Assembly (NCBI RefSeq): GCF_001971585.1
Contig: NZ_CP019323.1
Coordinates: 336,053-400,052 of the forward strand
From: Companilactobacillus allii
GTDB taxonomy: Bacteria > Bacillota > Bacilli > Lactobacillales > Lactobacillaceae
Reading direction: 5' to 3'
DNA: 64,000 nucleotides
The position numbers and the translations under genes were made by a program. Below are positions 42,201 through 51,409 of this stretch, in pieces. Each line of letters starts with the position of its first letter. Position 1 is the first letter of the stretch. The notes under the pieces were generated by a model that saw only the letters and a program-made list of their open reading frames with translations, made no database searches and had not been told where the DNA came from.

Positions 42201-42809
42201 TTAGTTAATGTGATTCATTCTTCCATAGTACAACATATATCTCTTACCTGTGGCAGAAATCTTGTATTTTGATACTCCGGCATTATCCGGTTGGATAATA
42301 TTAGATATATCTGAAGCATTAGTTACGACTTTCATAAATGAACGACTAACGAATCCATGACAGACCACAAGGATCTTTTCGTCACCTTTTTTAGTCATAT
42401 CAGACATGAAATCATCGACACGTTTGTACACATTAGAATATTCTTCACCATCTTTTGCATACTTTGTGTAGCCTGGTAATAGGAAGTGATTCTCGTCAAA
42501 TACGTCGGGATATTTGGCTATCATTTCTGTTTCAGTTTTGCCATCCCAACTACCATAATCAGCTTCCAATAATCTATCATCAAATTTAATTTCATGAACA
42601 TTTTGGTTCAAAATATCTGCTGTTTGTTTAGCTCTCAATAAAGAACTTGAGTAAACCTCATCAAACATATTAATATCAATATTTTTTTCAAGTTCTTCTA
42701 CTTGTTCAACGCCCTTTTTATTTAAAGGCTTGTTAGTAGACATTCCATTAATCCGACCCTCATAATTTGTGTCGGTCTCTCCATGTCTTACAATGTACAA
42801 TTCAACCAT
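42201..42809 (-). CDS. Histidine phosphatase family (phosphoglycerate-mutase-like)
   Basis: 202 aa. Phospho-His motif YIVRHGETDTN near the N-terminus, EADYGSWDGKTETEM in the middle and second His in LVVCHGFVSRSF. Substrate unknown; could be a cofactor or sugar-phosphate phosphatase. ATG at 42809 after GAGGAG; an earlier ATG in frame has no ribosome site. 21 bp upstream of menG on the same strand, so probably co-transcribed with it. Confidence 0.85.
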   Translation of the reverse strand: MVELYIVRHGETDTNYEGRINGMSTNKPLNKKGVEQVEELEKNIDINMFDEVYSSSLLRAKQTADILNQNVHEIKFDDRLLEADYGSWDGKTETEMIAKYPDVFDENHFLLPGYTKYAKDGEEYSNVYKRVDDFMSDMTKKGDEKILVVCHGFVSRSFMKVVTNASDISNIIQPDNAGVSKYKISATGKRYMLYYGRMNHIN

Positions 42810-42925
42810 AAAAATTTTCTCCTCTGTTAGCGCTTTACATTCTACTATTAAGTATTCCATTCTTGCTGTATCTTTTCAACTCTATGTTGACTTATCTTTT
42901 CAATTCTATTATGATTAAGAAAATC

Positions 42926-43017
42926 AAATAGTCCTTTAACATTGGTCCCGTGAGGCTAAAAAGGTACACGTAAAAGTCTTTTATTTCGCATACACGGGAT
43001 AGAGGACTATTTTTTTC
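42926..43017 (+). promoter_or_regulatory. PyrR-binding attenuator before uracil permease
   Basis: Contains TCCCGTGAGGCTAAAAAGG, matching the PyrR-binding loop consensus (anti-antiterminator). CCCGTG pairs with CACGGG, and AAATAGTCCT with AGGACTATTT followed by T7. It ends 24 bp before the permease start. UMP/UTP-dependent attenuation via PyrR is expected. Confidence 0.88.
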
Positions 43018-43040
43018 TAAAAATAATTGGGGGAACAAAT

Positions 43041-44324
43041 ATGGATGCAAACGACAAGTCCTATAGAAATCCTGAGGCGGTCATTGACCTATATGAAAAG
43101 CCACCACTAAGCACTTGGTGGCTTTTATCACTACAGCACTTATTCTCAATGTTTGGAGCAACAGTTCTAGTACCGTTACTAATTGGATTAGATCCTGGTA
43201 TTGCGTTATTTAGTTCTGGTATTGGTACAATTCTTCATATTCTAATTACCAAGGGTAGAATTCCTGCCTACATGAGTTCGAGTTTTTCATTCATCGTTCC
43301 AAGTATTGCTTTAATGAAAACAGCCGGATACGCCGGTGTTGCACAAGGTACTATCGCTGTTGGTCTTGTATATTTGATAGTCGCACTTTTGATTGCGTTT
43401 ATTGGCTCTGATTGGATCGATAAGGCTCTACCACCAATCGTTGTTGGACCAATTATCATAGTTATCGGATTGTCAGTTGCTAGTAACGCCGCTGACAACG
43501 CCATGATGAACAATGGACATTATGACTTGAAATACTTCATTATTTCAATGATCACATTATTCTTAACAGTATTATTCAACATGTACTTCAAGGGATTTTG
43601 GAGTAACATTGCTATCTTACTCGGTATCGTTTGCGGTTATGGTATCTCTGTTGCATTTGGTATCGTTGATTTTTCACAGGTCATTTCTACACCTTGGTTC
43701 AAATTACCAAACTTCGAATTTCCATTCATTAGTTATACACCTAAAAAAATCTATTGGGATGCCATCTTGAGTTTTGCCCCAATTGCATTCGTTACAATGG
43801 CTGAACATCTGGGCCACATCATGGTTCTTGATGAATTAACACACAGAAACTTCTTCAAAAATCCCGGATTACATAGGACACTTGCCGGTGATGGTACAGC
43901 TTCAATCTTCGCCGGTTTGGTCGGTGGTCCTCCTATTACATCATACGGTGAAAATATCGGTGTTATGGCTGTTAATAAGATTTTCTCTGTTTACGTTATC
44001 GTAGGTGCTGCTATATTCGCTGCACTGTTCGGTTTTGTTGGTAAACTTAGCGCCTTGATCCAAACAATTCCCGGACCAGTTATTGGTGGTATCAGTTTTG
44101 TCTTGTTTGGTGTTATTGCATCTAGTGGATTGAAACTTCTTGTCGATAACAAAGTCGACTTTAATAAGAAACATAACTTGATGATTGCCTCTGTAATCTT
44201 AGTTATCGGTATCGGTAATGCCTACTTGAAAGTTGGAAGCTTCCAATTCACAGGTATCGGTGTTGCCACGATTGTCGGTATCGTATTGAACTTAATTCTC
44301 CCTAAAAAAGCTTTATCAGAATAA
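43041..44324 (+). CDS. pyrP: Uracil permease (NCS2 family)
   Basis: 427 aa, about fourteen membrane-spanning elements. LQHLFSMFGATVLVPLLIGLDP, APIAFVTMAEHLGHI and the NCS2 motif GGPPITSYGENIGVMA are UraA/PyrP hallmarks. ATG after GGGGGAAC. Under a PyrR attenuator, which fits pyrimidine import. Only 3 bp separate its stop from the convergent fbp stop, with no room for a terminator. Confidence 0.93.
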   Translation: MDANDKSYRNPEAVIDLYEKPPLSTWWLLSLQHLFSMFGATVLVPLLIGLDPGIALFSSGIGTILHILITKGRIPAYMSSSFSFIVPSIALMKTAGYAGVAQGTIAVGLVYLIVALLIAFIGSDWIDKALPPIVVGPIIIVIGLSVASNAADNAMMNNGHYDLKYFIISMITLFLTVLFNMYFKGFWSNIAILLGIVCGYGISVAFGIVDFSQVISTPWFKLPNFEFPFISYTPKKIYWDAILSFAPIAFVTMAEHLGHIMVLDELTHRNFFKNPGLHRTLAGDGTASIFAGLVGGPPITSYGENIGVMAVNKIFSVYVIVGAAIFAALFGFVGKLSALIQTIPGPVIGGISFVLFGVIASSGLKLLVDNKVDFNKKHNLMIASVILVIGIGNAYLKVGSFQFTGIGVATIVGIVLNLILPKKALSE

Positions 44325-44327
44325 TTA

Positions 44328-46214
44328 TTATAATTCAGCAGATAGCCCAGCTATCTGCTTTTTTAGTTTCTTACCGATATCTGTATCCCCGACCGTTTTG
44401 CGCTTAGCTGATTGTTCAATAACACGCTTTGTGGAAACAACATCGGTCATATCGGCTATAGCCTTTTGACGTGTCGTGAATGGTTCATGAGTGACCAATT
44501 GTAATCCATATGAATTATAAAGTAGCGTGTATCCACCAATACCTGTGGTTTTGTGATATGGCTTGGACATCCCACCATCAATGACGAATATCTTACCATT
44601 TGCCATAATTGGTGAATGTCCTGATTTGACTGGTGTATGTCCATTTATTATGTGGCCAACTTTGGCATCCAGTGAGAATTCATTGAGTAATTTATCATCG
44701 AACCACTCTTCTTTACGCAATGAATAATACGGATTCTTTTTTTCGTGTTGTAATACTTTGTCATCAACAAAATAACGCTCAAACGTTGTCATAGTAGCTT
44801 TACCAAATAGTGGTGACAAGCTTCCTGTCCATAAATACCACAAAATATCTGAATTATAACAGTCATTTACTTGGGGATGGTCAAAGGCCTCACGTAAAGT
44901 TTTATCGAACAGATCAAATAACTCTTTACCAGAATACTTCTTGTCGCCAAGTTTAAGACTCAACATTTCACCAGCATCATCGACTGGAACACAGCCATGT
45001 AGTAAAAGGTTACCGTTATAACGAAGGTACATCGAACCATTTTTAACCATGTAATTCATATGTTTGTGTAACTTCTTCGAGTTAACGAATTGAGTTATCA
45101 AATCATCGACAACACTTGCTTCATCAGCTGTTAATTCATATGGTGAGGTTTTATCAACTAGTTGGAAGCACCCATTCATAACGCTGTAATTTTTATCAGA
45201 AATAGTTATATATTCTCTATCATCACTGAGTTTACCCAGCATTAGACGATTTGACATTTTAAATGACGGATTACGCTTAATTGCTTGTCCCTCTAGTTTG
45301 AATTGTATGATTGCAATCGCTTGTTGAACACAATTATTGCGTTGTTCTGCTTCAGGAGTGATTTTTGTGCCTGTATCAGACTTAGGATCAAATGATTGTT
45401 TGGGCTGATAATTCTTCAAAGCAAACTTCTCTAGCTTACTGAAGTCTATTCCATATGATTCACTCAAAATATCCAAATTATCGTATCTGGCACTTATCCT
45501 AACTAGATTAGCCATACAAAGTTTGGAACCAGATACACTTCCGATCCAAAGAATATCGTGATTACCCCATTGAAAGTCGATACTGCTACAGTTCTTCATT
45601 AAATGTTCTATTATTAGATCAGGATGTGGGCCACGGTCATAAACATCACCGATAATGTGTAAATGATCTACGACCAATTTTTGAATCGTGTGACATGTGG
45701 AGATAATGAACGCGTCTGCCATATTTAATCTAATGATACTATCCATGATTTCGGAATAATAAAGGTGCTTGGTCCCATCACTTAGATCAGCGTATAACAA
45801 TTCTTCAGTTATATAGACAAAGTCACTATCCATCGCCTTTCTAACCTTGGAACGTGTGTATTTATTGGCTGTATACTGCAACATTTCGATCAAGTTATTA
45901 AAGGTAGTTATATACCACTGATTCAACTCATCATTACTTTTGAACTTAGTTTTGGTCTGTCTTAATATTTCTGAAGGATAATAAATCAAAAAGGCCAGTT
46001 TTTTTTGGCTATCATCAGTTAAGCGACCTGTAAACAATTCACTTATCTTTTGTTTGGTATTACCAGATCCATTGCGCACAATATGTGCGAACTCATCATA
46101 TTCTCCATGAATATCACTGACAAAAGCCTCAGTTCCTTTCGGTAAATTCAAAATTGCTGAAAGATTAATAATTTCTGACTTAATTTCATTATCACTTGTG
46201 AATGTATTTTTCAT
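44328..46214 (-). CDS. fbp: Fructose-1,6-bisphosphatase, class III
   Basis: Gluconeogenic phosphatase, 628 aa, the Firmicutes-type (class III) enzyme. Metal-site motifs VSDIHGEYDEF, IIGDVYDRGPHPD, QWGNHDILWIG and INGHTPVKSG are intact. ATG at 46214 with GAAAGG upstream; the frame is open 19 codons further, but that start has no ribosome site and the family alignment begins near ILNLPKGTEAF. Monocistronic. Confidence 0.93.
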   Translation of the reverse strand: MKNTFTSDNEIKSEIINLSAILNLPKGTEAFVSDIHGEYDEFAHIVRNGSGNTKQKISELFTGRLTDDSQKKLAFLIYYPSEILRQTKTKFKSNDELNQWYITTFNNLIEMLQYTANKYTRSKVRKAMDSDFVYITEELLYADLSDGTKHLYYSEIMDSIIRLNMADAFIISTCHTIQKLVVDHLHIIGDVYDRGPHPDLIIEHLMKNCSSIDFQWGNHDILWIGSVSGSKLCMANLVRISARYDNLDILSESYGIDFSKLEKFALKNYQPKQSFDPKSDTGTKITPEAEQRNNCVQQAIAIIQFKLEGQAIKRNPSFKMSNRLMLGKLSDDREYITISDKNYSVMNGCFQLVDKTSPYELTADEASVVDDLITQFVNSKKLHKHMNYMVKNGSMYLRYNGNLLLHGCVPVDDAGEMLSLKLGDKKYSGKELFDLFDKTLREAFDHPQVNDCYNSDILWYLWTGSLSPLFGKATMTTFERYFVDDKVLQHEKKNPYYSLRKEEWFDDKLLNEFSLDAKVGHIINGHTPVKSGHSPIMANGKIFVIDGGMSKPYHKTTGIGGYTLLYNSYGLQLVTHEPFTTRQKAIADMTDVVSTKRVIEQSAKRKTVGDTDIGKKLKKQIAGLSAEL

Positions 46215-46352
46215 AAAATTAGCTATACCTTTCGTATATAAATAGTCATCATTACTGTCACATATAAACAATTCGAACTATACCAAATTGTCGAACGTTT
46301 TACAAGAATCACAAAATCATTTGCGTTAAAATATTTATATGGAGGTATTAAT

Positions 46353-47237
46353 ATGACTTTAAATTTGGAATCCACAGTTACATTGAACAATGGTGTTCAA
46401 ATGCCACAAGTTGGATTAGGTGTTTGGAAAGTAAATAACACTGGTGCTTCACAGTCCGTTCAATGGGCTATCAAGCATGGCTATAAGGCTATCGATACAG
46501 CAAAACAATATGATAACGAAAAAGGTGTTGGCTTAGGTCTTAAAAAAGCTCTCGCTGATAATAATATGAAACGTGAAGATATTTTCTTAACAACAAAGAT
46601 TTTTAATGGTGATCAAGGATATGATTCAACACTCGAACAATTCAAGGGCCAACTGAAACGTCTTCAGACTGACTATGTCGATCTTTTATTGATCCACTGG
46701 CCAGTTGATGGAACATATCTAGAAACTTGGCGTGCCTTAGAAAAGATCTATCATGATGGTTATGCCCGTGCAATTGGTATTTCTAATTTCGATATTACCA
46801 AAATGAAGGATATCCTTCTTAACGCATCAGTTAAACCAGCTGTTAATCAAATGGAATTCAATCCACTTTGCCAAGAAGAAGATATCAAAGCATTCTGTGA
46901 CAAACACAATATCTATCTTGAAGCATGGTCTCCACTTGGTGGTGGGGCTGTTCTTGGCGATACACGTTTGAAAAAAATCGCTGATAAATATAATAAGTCA
47001 GTTGCACAAGTTATCTTGCGTTGGGACTTACAACGTGGAATCATTACAATTCCTAAGTCAGTTCACGAAGCACGTATCATTCAAAATGCCGATATCTACG
47101 ACTTTGAATTGGATGATAAAGACGTTGCTGAAATCAATGGATTTGACGAAGACAAACGTAGTATTTGGTATGGTGGCTTCTTCTGGCATGGCAATCCGGA
47201 TGGATATAAAGATGAAGTTGACGTTTGGGACGATTAA
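46353..47237 (+). CDS. Aldo/keto reductase
   Basis: NADPH-dependent carbonyl reductase, 294 aa, 2,5-diketo-gluconate-reductase-like. Catalytic tetrad visible: Asp and Tyr in AIDTAKQYDNE, Lys in FLTTKIFN, His in LLIHWPVDG; cofactor motif IPKSVHEARI near the C-terminus. ATG after GGAGG. Single gene, followed by palindrome copy C. Confidence 0.92.
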   Translation: MTLNLESTVTLNNGVQMPQVGLGVWKVNNTGASQSVQWAIKHGYKAIDTAKQYDNEKGVGLGLKKALADNNMKREDIFLTTKIFNGDQGYDSTLEQFKGQLKRLQTDYVDLLLIHWPVDGTYLETWRALEKIYHDGYARAIGISNFDITKMKDILLNASVKPAVNQMEFNPLCQEEDIKAFCDKHNIYLEAWSPLGGGAVLGDTRLKKIADKYNKSVAQVILRWDLQRGIITIPKSVHEARIIQNADIYDFELDDKDVAEINGFDEDKRSIWYGGFFWHGNPDGYKDEVDVWDD

Positions 47238-47300
47238 TTTGTTTTAAGTAAAAGAAATAGAGTTTTCTTGATTTCTTACTCAAACTTGCGGTGCAAACGC

Positions 47301-47401
47301 GAGCCAAACCACAATTTCTTCCGCTTGGTTAAAAATAAGGTCTTCACTTTCGTGAAGGCCTATTTTTACGCCAATGCTCGGAAATTCCCGTGGTTTGGCT
47401 C
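47301..47401. repeat. Palindromic element, copy C
   Basis: Outer arms GAGCCAAACCAC (47301-47312) and GTGGTTTGGCTC (47390-47401). Inner AATTTCTTCCGCTTGG and CCAATGCTCGGAAATT: the TTAA/TTAA pair of other copies is TTGG/CCAA here, a compensated change. Central hairpin GGTCTTCAC-TTTC-GTGAAGGCC with A and T tracts. The 5' flank (from about 47275) carries the shared TTACTCAAACTTGC. Confidence 0.88.
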
Positions 47402-47404
47402 TCT

Positions 47405-48172
47405 CTATTTAATTTTAACTTCTTCGGCATGATTATTACGATTTAGGATTCCTTCTGCAAAAGTAATTGATTCCTCATTATCTATCAACATTCCACTAAG
47501 ATATGAGTTCTCAATCAAATTAACAAATTTATTTGTTCCAGAAGCCAATCCAACGTTGGCCCAGATATTGGTGTCAATTAGGTTATCACCAACGATAGCG
47601 ATGCTTTGAATTGCATCCAGTTCATCCTTTTTTAGATACTTTTCACGTCCGTTTATTTCCACGGTGGAAATAGCGCCATATCTCAAATTATAGGTTTCAA
47701 GTGAAGTTCCAAGTTCCCATTCAAAGTCTGTAGAAGGTCTAACGGCAAATTTAGTATCACCATCACCTTCAAGTGAGATTCCGACAATGTTGTCATAATC
47801 AAACAATGGGACTAAGAATTTATCAAAGGCACGCTCGATCGTATAACTCTTGATCAGTCTGGTAGGATCTCCATTGAAATAAACATCAAATGATCCATTG
47901 CTAAGTTCTCCGATGATAACAGTCTTAGAATAAACTGACTCAAATACTTCAGAGTTCAATAATGGTTCTCTATTTCCACGTTGAAACTTTGATACCAAGG
48001 AATTCTCTCTAAAAGGTGAAAATTTCAAGTCCATTTGTTCTAAGTAACGATTCATTCTCTCGTACGTATCGATCATAATATTATCTGCTTGGGAATCACT
48101 GTTTTTAAGTGCAATGCGAATAGTGAACGGTATATTCATACTATTGATTGTTTTGTTTAAAAATTTAATCAT
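47405..48172 (-). CDS. ApbE-like protein (FAD:protein FMN transferase family), copy 1
   Basis: 255 aa. ApbE-type fold by pattern: FSPFRENSLVSKFQRG, GSFDVYFNGDPTRLIKSYTIERAF, and IDTNIWANVGLASG with the metal-binding Asp region. Shorter than classical ApbE (about 330 aa) and without a signal peptide, so a cytoplasmic member. It may transfer FMN to a protein, or be a diverged paralogue. ATG at 48172 after AAAGGAG. Its promoter has the TTCACA/-10 layout also seen at the neighbouring paralogue and the small RNAs. Confidence 0.78.
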   Translation of the reverse strand: MIKFLNKTINSMNIPFTIRIALKNSDSQADNIMIDTYERMNRYLEQMDLKFSPFRENSLVSKFQRGNREPLLNSEVFESVYSKTVIIGELSNGSFDVYFNGDPTRLIKSYTIERAFDKFLVPLFDYDNIVGISLEGDGDTKFAVRPSTDFEWELGTSLETYNLRYGAISTVEINGREKYLKKDELDAIQSIAIVGDNLIDTNIWANVGLASGTNKFVNLIENSYLSGMLIDNEESITFAEGILNRNNHAEEVKIK

Positions 48173-48253
48173 AGACAATTACTCCTTTATTCAGATTAGT
48201 TTTAGTATTTAAATTTTAAGTTTTAATGTGAGTCTATCTCAACTCACAATTCT

Positions 48254-48285
48254 ATTGTAATGAAATTATGTGAATAAAATATGAC
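48254..48285 (-). promoter_or_regulatory. TTCACA-box promoter of ApbE-like copy 1
   Basis: On the minus strand GTCATA-N5-TTCACA, then exactly 9 bp and -10 TACAAT (48254-48259). TTCACA is at 48269-48274. The box-to-minus-10 distance equals that of small RNAs 1-3. Confidence 0.5.
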
Positions 48286-48315
48286 ATAACTCTGAAATTT
48301 CATAAGCTTTTACAG

Positions 48316-48347
48316 AAAAAAATCTCCCAAGAACTTATTCTTGAGAG
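48316..48347 (-). terminator. Terminator after ApbE-like copy 2
   Basis: On the minus strand TCTCTCAAGAA-TAAG-TTCTTGGGAGA followed by T7, 5 bp after the stop codon. Confidence 0.9.
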
Positions 48348-48351
48348 ACTT

Positions 48352-49152
48352 TCATTTTAGAAATATTTTTTTGGTACTAAAAGATCCATCTCGGAAGTTG
48401 ATTGTTCCCAACTTTCCATCTACCAACATACCTGTTAAACAAGCACTATCAATTAACTCTGGGAATCTTTTCGTTCCCGCAGAGATACCGGCATTGGCCC
48501 AAACAACGGAATCCATCATATCATCACTGAGTATTGTAACTTGTTCCATTTGGCCAACTTGGCTTCTAGGGACACGTTCAAAGTTGAAATTATTGACTGT
48601 TGCTACTGACCCACTTTGCATATAGTAAGTAGTCAGTATTTTCTCATCCGATCCAGGCTTCAAAATATTGACACTCCAACGATAATCAGATCCACGACGT
48701 GTCTCCATCTTGATATCCTCACCACTTTTTAGTGAGATACCTTCAATATCTAATTCATTAAGTAACGGCTTCAAATATGCATCAAAGACTTCTTCCATTG
48801 CCCAACTTTTGACCAGGCCAGTTGGATCATACTTGCCATTGAAGTAGGCACTGAAATAATGCTGTGTCATTTGTTCAGCACCAATAGTCTTGTCATATAC
48901 CATTTGAAATGGCTCTGAGTTGATTAGAGGACTCTGATCACCTTGTTGAAATTTTGATACCAGTGAGTCTTTCTTTTCAATCGAGAATTCATCATCTATT
49001 TGATGTAAGTCGATCTCGATATGGTGCTTAGCCTTATCTAAGTCCTGTTGGATTGATCCATCCGGATTTGTGGTGGCCATAACAATATTAAAAGTGGTAT
49101 TCATTTGTTTGATTGCTGAAGTTAGGTAGTAGTATTTAGTTTCATCGTCCAT
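48352..49152 (-). CDS. ApbE-like protein, copy 2
   Basis: 266 aa, paralogue of the gene downstream: FSIEKKDSLVSKFQQGDQSPL, FSAYFNGKYDPTGLVKSWAMEEVFD and MDSVVWANAGISAG align with it. DPTGLVKSWA is closer to the ApbE consensus (DPSGIVKGWA) than in copy 1. No signal peptide. ATG after AAGGAG. Each copy has its own promoter and this one its own terminator, so they are separate units that share a promoter design. Confidence 0.8.
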   Translation of the reverse strand: MDDETKYYYLTSAIKQMNTTFNIVMATTNPDGSIQQDLDKAKHHIEIDLHQIDDEFSIEKKDSLVSKFQQGDQSPLINSEPFQMVYDKTIGAEQMTQHYFSAYFNGKYDPTGLVKSWAMEEVFDAYLKPLLNELDIEGISLKSGEDIKMETRRGSDYRWSVNILKPGSDEKILTTYYMQSGSVATVNNFNFERVPRSQVGQMEQVTILSDDMMDSVVWANAGISAGTKRFPELIDSACLTGMLVDGKLGTINFRDGSFSTKKIFLK

Positions 49153-49215
49153 ATATAGTTCTCCTTATGGTGTATTTATATCGCTAAGATATATTGTTTT
49201 CATATGATAAGAAGA

Positions 49216-49247
49216 ATTATAGATGGTGAATGTGAATAAAATGTGAT
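49216..49247 (-). promoter_or_regulatory. TTCACA-box promoter of ApbE-like copy 2
   Basis: On the minus strand ATCACA-N5-TTCACA (TTCACA at 49231-49236), then 9 bp and -10 TATAAT (49216-49221). Another TTCACA lies just upstream at 49247-49252, partly overlapping. Confidence 0.55.
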
Positions 49248-49284
49248 GTGAATTTGTTTATAATTTGAAAAATGAGTGAACATG

Positions 49285-49328
49285 AAAAAGGGATTCAGTC
49301 TTCACTCACGTGACTACTAAATCCCTTT
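49285..49328 (-). terminator. Terminator after ldhD
   Basis: On the minus strand AAAGGGATTTAGTAG pairs imperfectly with ACTGAATCCCTTTTT, with an inner GTCACGTGAGTGAAGAC hairpin. It lies 18 bp after the stop. Confidence 0.75.
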
Positions 49329-49345
49329 AATTTGAAAATATTATT

Positions 49346-50350
49346 TTATTTTGTAGTATCAACAATATTCTTAGGTGTTTCACCGTCAATCAAGGCCTTA
49401 TTTGAATCAAAAGCAACAGTTATCATGTTATGAACGGCTGTTTCTGTATAAAAAGCATTATGTGGCGTGATAATGACATTGATACGTTCTGCCAAGTTCT
49501 TGATCTGTGGGTTTGGCAAATTATCAATACTACCCCACTTCTTACCAAATACAGAGTTCTCGTTATCCAAGACATCTAATCCAGCAGCACCAATTTTGCC
49601 GCTGTCTAATCCTGCAATCAATGCATCTGTATCAATCAACTCACCACGAGCACAGTTAACAATGAAAACACCATCTTTCATTTGTGCAATGGCATCTTTA
49701 TTGATCATGTATTTGTTGCTATCAAATAACGGAACGTGCAATGTAATGATATCTGATTGCTTGTAAACTTCCTCAAGGGTATCAACGTACAGTCCTTGTT
49801 TCTCAATATCATCGTTATGATATACATCATAAGCAACAACCTTTGCACCGAATCCTTGCAATATTTTGATAACTACCCGGCCAATATGGCCAGTTCCAAT
49901 TACACCTATAGTTTGTTCACGATATTCTCTACCAATCGTTGGTGCCCAAGTAAAGTCTCCATTATCAAACTTAACGTCAACTTCTGGAACACGACGTAAC
50001 AGTCTTCCCATTAATAAAACGGTATGTTCAGCAATGGCATTGGGTGAATAAACTGGAACATTAGTTAACTTCATACCAAAATCATTTAAGTCTTTGAATT
50101 CAAAATTATCGAATCCCACATTACGAATAGAAATGGACTTAATACCAAATTCCTTCAATTGCTCTAGTGCTCCACGCTCATATGGTGTTGTTTGTAGTGT
50201 CACGACACCATTTGATCCCTTTGCCAACTTAGCTGTATCTGGTGTTAAAGTATCGCCAGTATAACCAACCTCAATCTCAGGATTTGCGGCTTCCCACTTC
50301 TTCAATGATGATAATTCATCGTCGCGAATTCCGTAAGCAAAAATTTTCAT
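49346..50350 (-). CDS. ldhD: D-lactate dehydrogenase / D-2-hydroxyacid dehydrogenase
   Basis: Reduces pyruvate (or a related 2-keto acid) to the D-hydroxy acid with NADH. 334 aa. Nucleotide motif IGVIGTGHIGRVV, catalytic Arg in NCARGELID, Glu near LDVLDNENSVFG and His in ITPHNAFYT. YSPNAIAEHTVLLMGRLLRR is typical of lactobacillar D-LDH. 22 bp downstream of a DMT transporter gene on the same strand. A paralogue lies at 55 kb; which is the main fermentative enzyme cannot be told from sequence. Confidence 0.92.
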   Translation of the reverse strand: MKIFAYGIRDDELSSLKKWEAANPEIEVGYTGDTLTPDTAKLAKGSNGVVTLQTTPYERGALEQLKEFGIKSISIRNVGFDNFEFKDLNDFGMKLTNVPVYSPNAIAEHTVLLMGRLLRRVPEVDVKFDNGDFTWAPTIGREYREQTIGVIGTGHIGRVVIKILQGFGAKVVAYDVYHNDDIEKQGLYVDTLEEVYKQSDIITLHVPLFDSNKYMINKDAIAQMKDGVFIVNCARGELIDTDALIAGLDSGKIGAAGLDVLDNENSVFGKKWGSIDNLPNPQIKNLAERINVIITPHNAFYTETAVHNMITVAFDSNKALIDGETPKNIVDTTK

Positions 50351-50372
50351 AATTTGTCATTCTCCTTTATTA

Positions 50373-51296
50373 TTAGTCTCCATCTGTATCATATCTGTTT
50401 AAGATGTAGATAGCAAAGACAACGATAACTGCACCGATAATTTCGGGAATATTGACACTATATGATAGGAATATGACACTTAGTACAAGTGTGGTAAATG
50501 GTTGTACTGCATCTGTGATACTAATAGTTGCGGCCGTTGTATATTTTGTACTGAAGACCATTAACAAGAATGCGACCACGTTACTCAAAAGAATCACCGT
50601 TATAACGCCAATCAATGACTTGGTTGATAAATGTGGTGGATTGATCCATATTGGCGTGAAGAAATTAGAAAACACACCAGCAATCAACATTCCCCAACCG
50701 GTAACTAATAATCCATTATGCTTAGCAATCAAGCGTTGTGGGATAACAATATACAAAGCGGCCGTTACACCACTTCCAACTCCCCAAAGTACTGATGAGA
50801 ATGGAATCGATAAGTGAGATATGTCTCCTCTTGTGATCAATAGCACTACACCAATCAATGCTAACGCAAATGAGATAATGTCTATTCTCAAAACTCTCTT
50901 GTGACTAAATACTATTGCACCCACCATAATGAACAGTGGTGATAGATACTGCAAAATTGTAGCGGTAGATGAATTACCTGTTTGAATTGCATAAAAAAAT
51001 GTATACATATTAGCGAATAAACCAAAAATCGAAAAGGCAACTAATGTAAGAGTATCCTTCCATGATTTGAAAATTGAAAAGAATTCCTTTTTCGGTAATA
51101 TGAACAACGCAACAACCAAAAGAATGACCCCGGCAACTAAAGTTCTAGTTCCAACAAACCACATGGCAGGGATATTTGCATCCTTTGCGACGATTTGCTG
51201 AACAGCACCTGAAATACCCCAAGTAACTGATGCAAGGAAGGCTAAGAGAAAACCTTTGCGCAAAGTTTTCTTAGCTATTTGCTTACTTTCTTCCAT
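50373..51296 (-). CDS. EamA/DMT-family transporter
   Basis: 307 aa, ten membrane segments in two EamA halves (FLASVTWGISGAVQQIV start; LSNVVAFLLMVFSTKYTTAATIS and a second-half PFTTLVLSVIFL). Exporter of metabolites or amino acids; substrate unknown. ATG after AGGAGGAAA. Probably co-transcribed with ldhD downstream. Confidence 0.88.
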   Translation of the reverse strand: MEESKQIAKKTLRKGFLLAFLASVTWGISGAVQQIVAKDANIPAMWFVGTRTLVAGVILLVVALFILPKKEFFSIFKSWKDTLTLVAFSIFGLFANMYTFFYAIQTGNSSTATILQYLSPLFIMVGAIVFSHKRVLRIDIISFALALIGVVLLITRGDISHLSIPFSSVLWGVGSGVTAALYIVIPQRLIAKHNGLLVTGWGMLIAGVFSNFFTPIWINPPHLSTKSLIGVITVILLSNVVAFLLMVFSTKYTTAATISITDAVQPFTTLVLSVIFLSYSVNIPEIIGAVIVVFAIYILNRYDTDGD

Positions 51297-51368
51297 TGAT
51301 ATTTTCCTCCTGAAAATGTAAAAAGCATTAATAGAATTATTATACAGTTTAGTAAATGAAAAAGCTTG

Positions 51369-51401
51369 AAAAAAAACTCGCGATTAAAATCATCGCGAGT
51401 T
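51369..51401 (-). terminator. Terminator after pepD
   Basis: On the minus strand AACTCGCGAT-GATTTTA-ATCGCGAGTT followed by T7, 8 bp after the stop codon. Confidence 0.92.
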
Positions 51402-51409
51402 AATTAATT

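Noticed and set aside
47002..47247. 81-codon frame inside and past the aldo/keto reductase gene
   Set aside because: Out-of-frame shadow of the reductase 3' end with no ribosome site.
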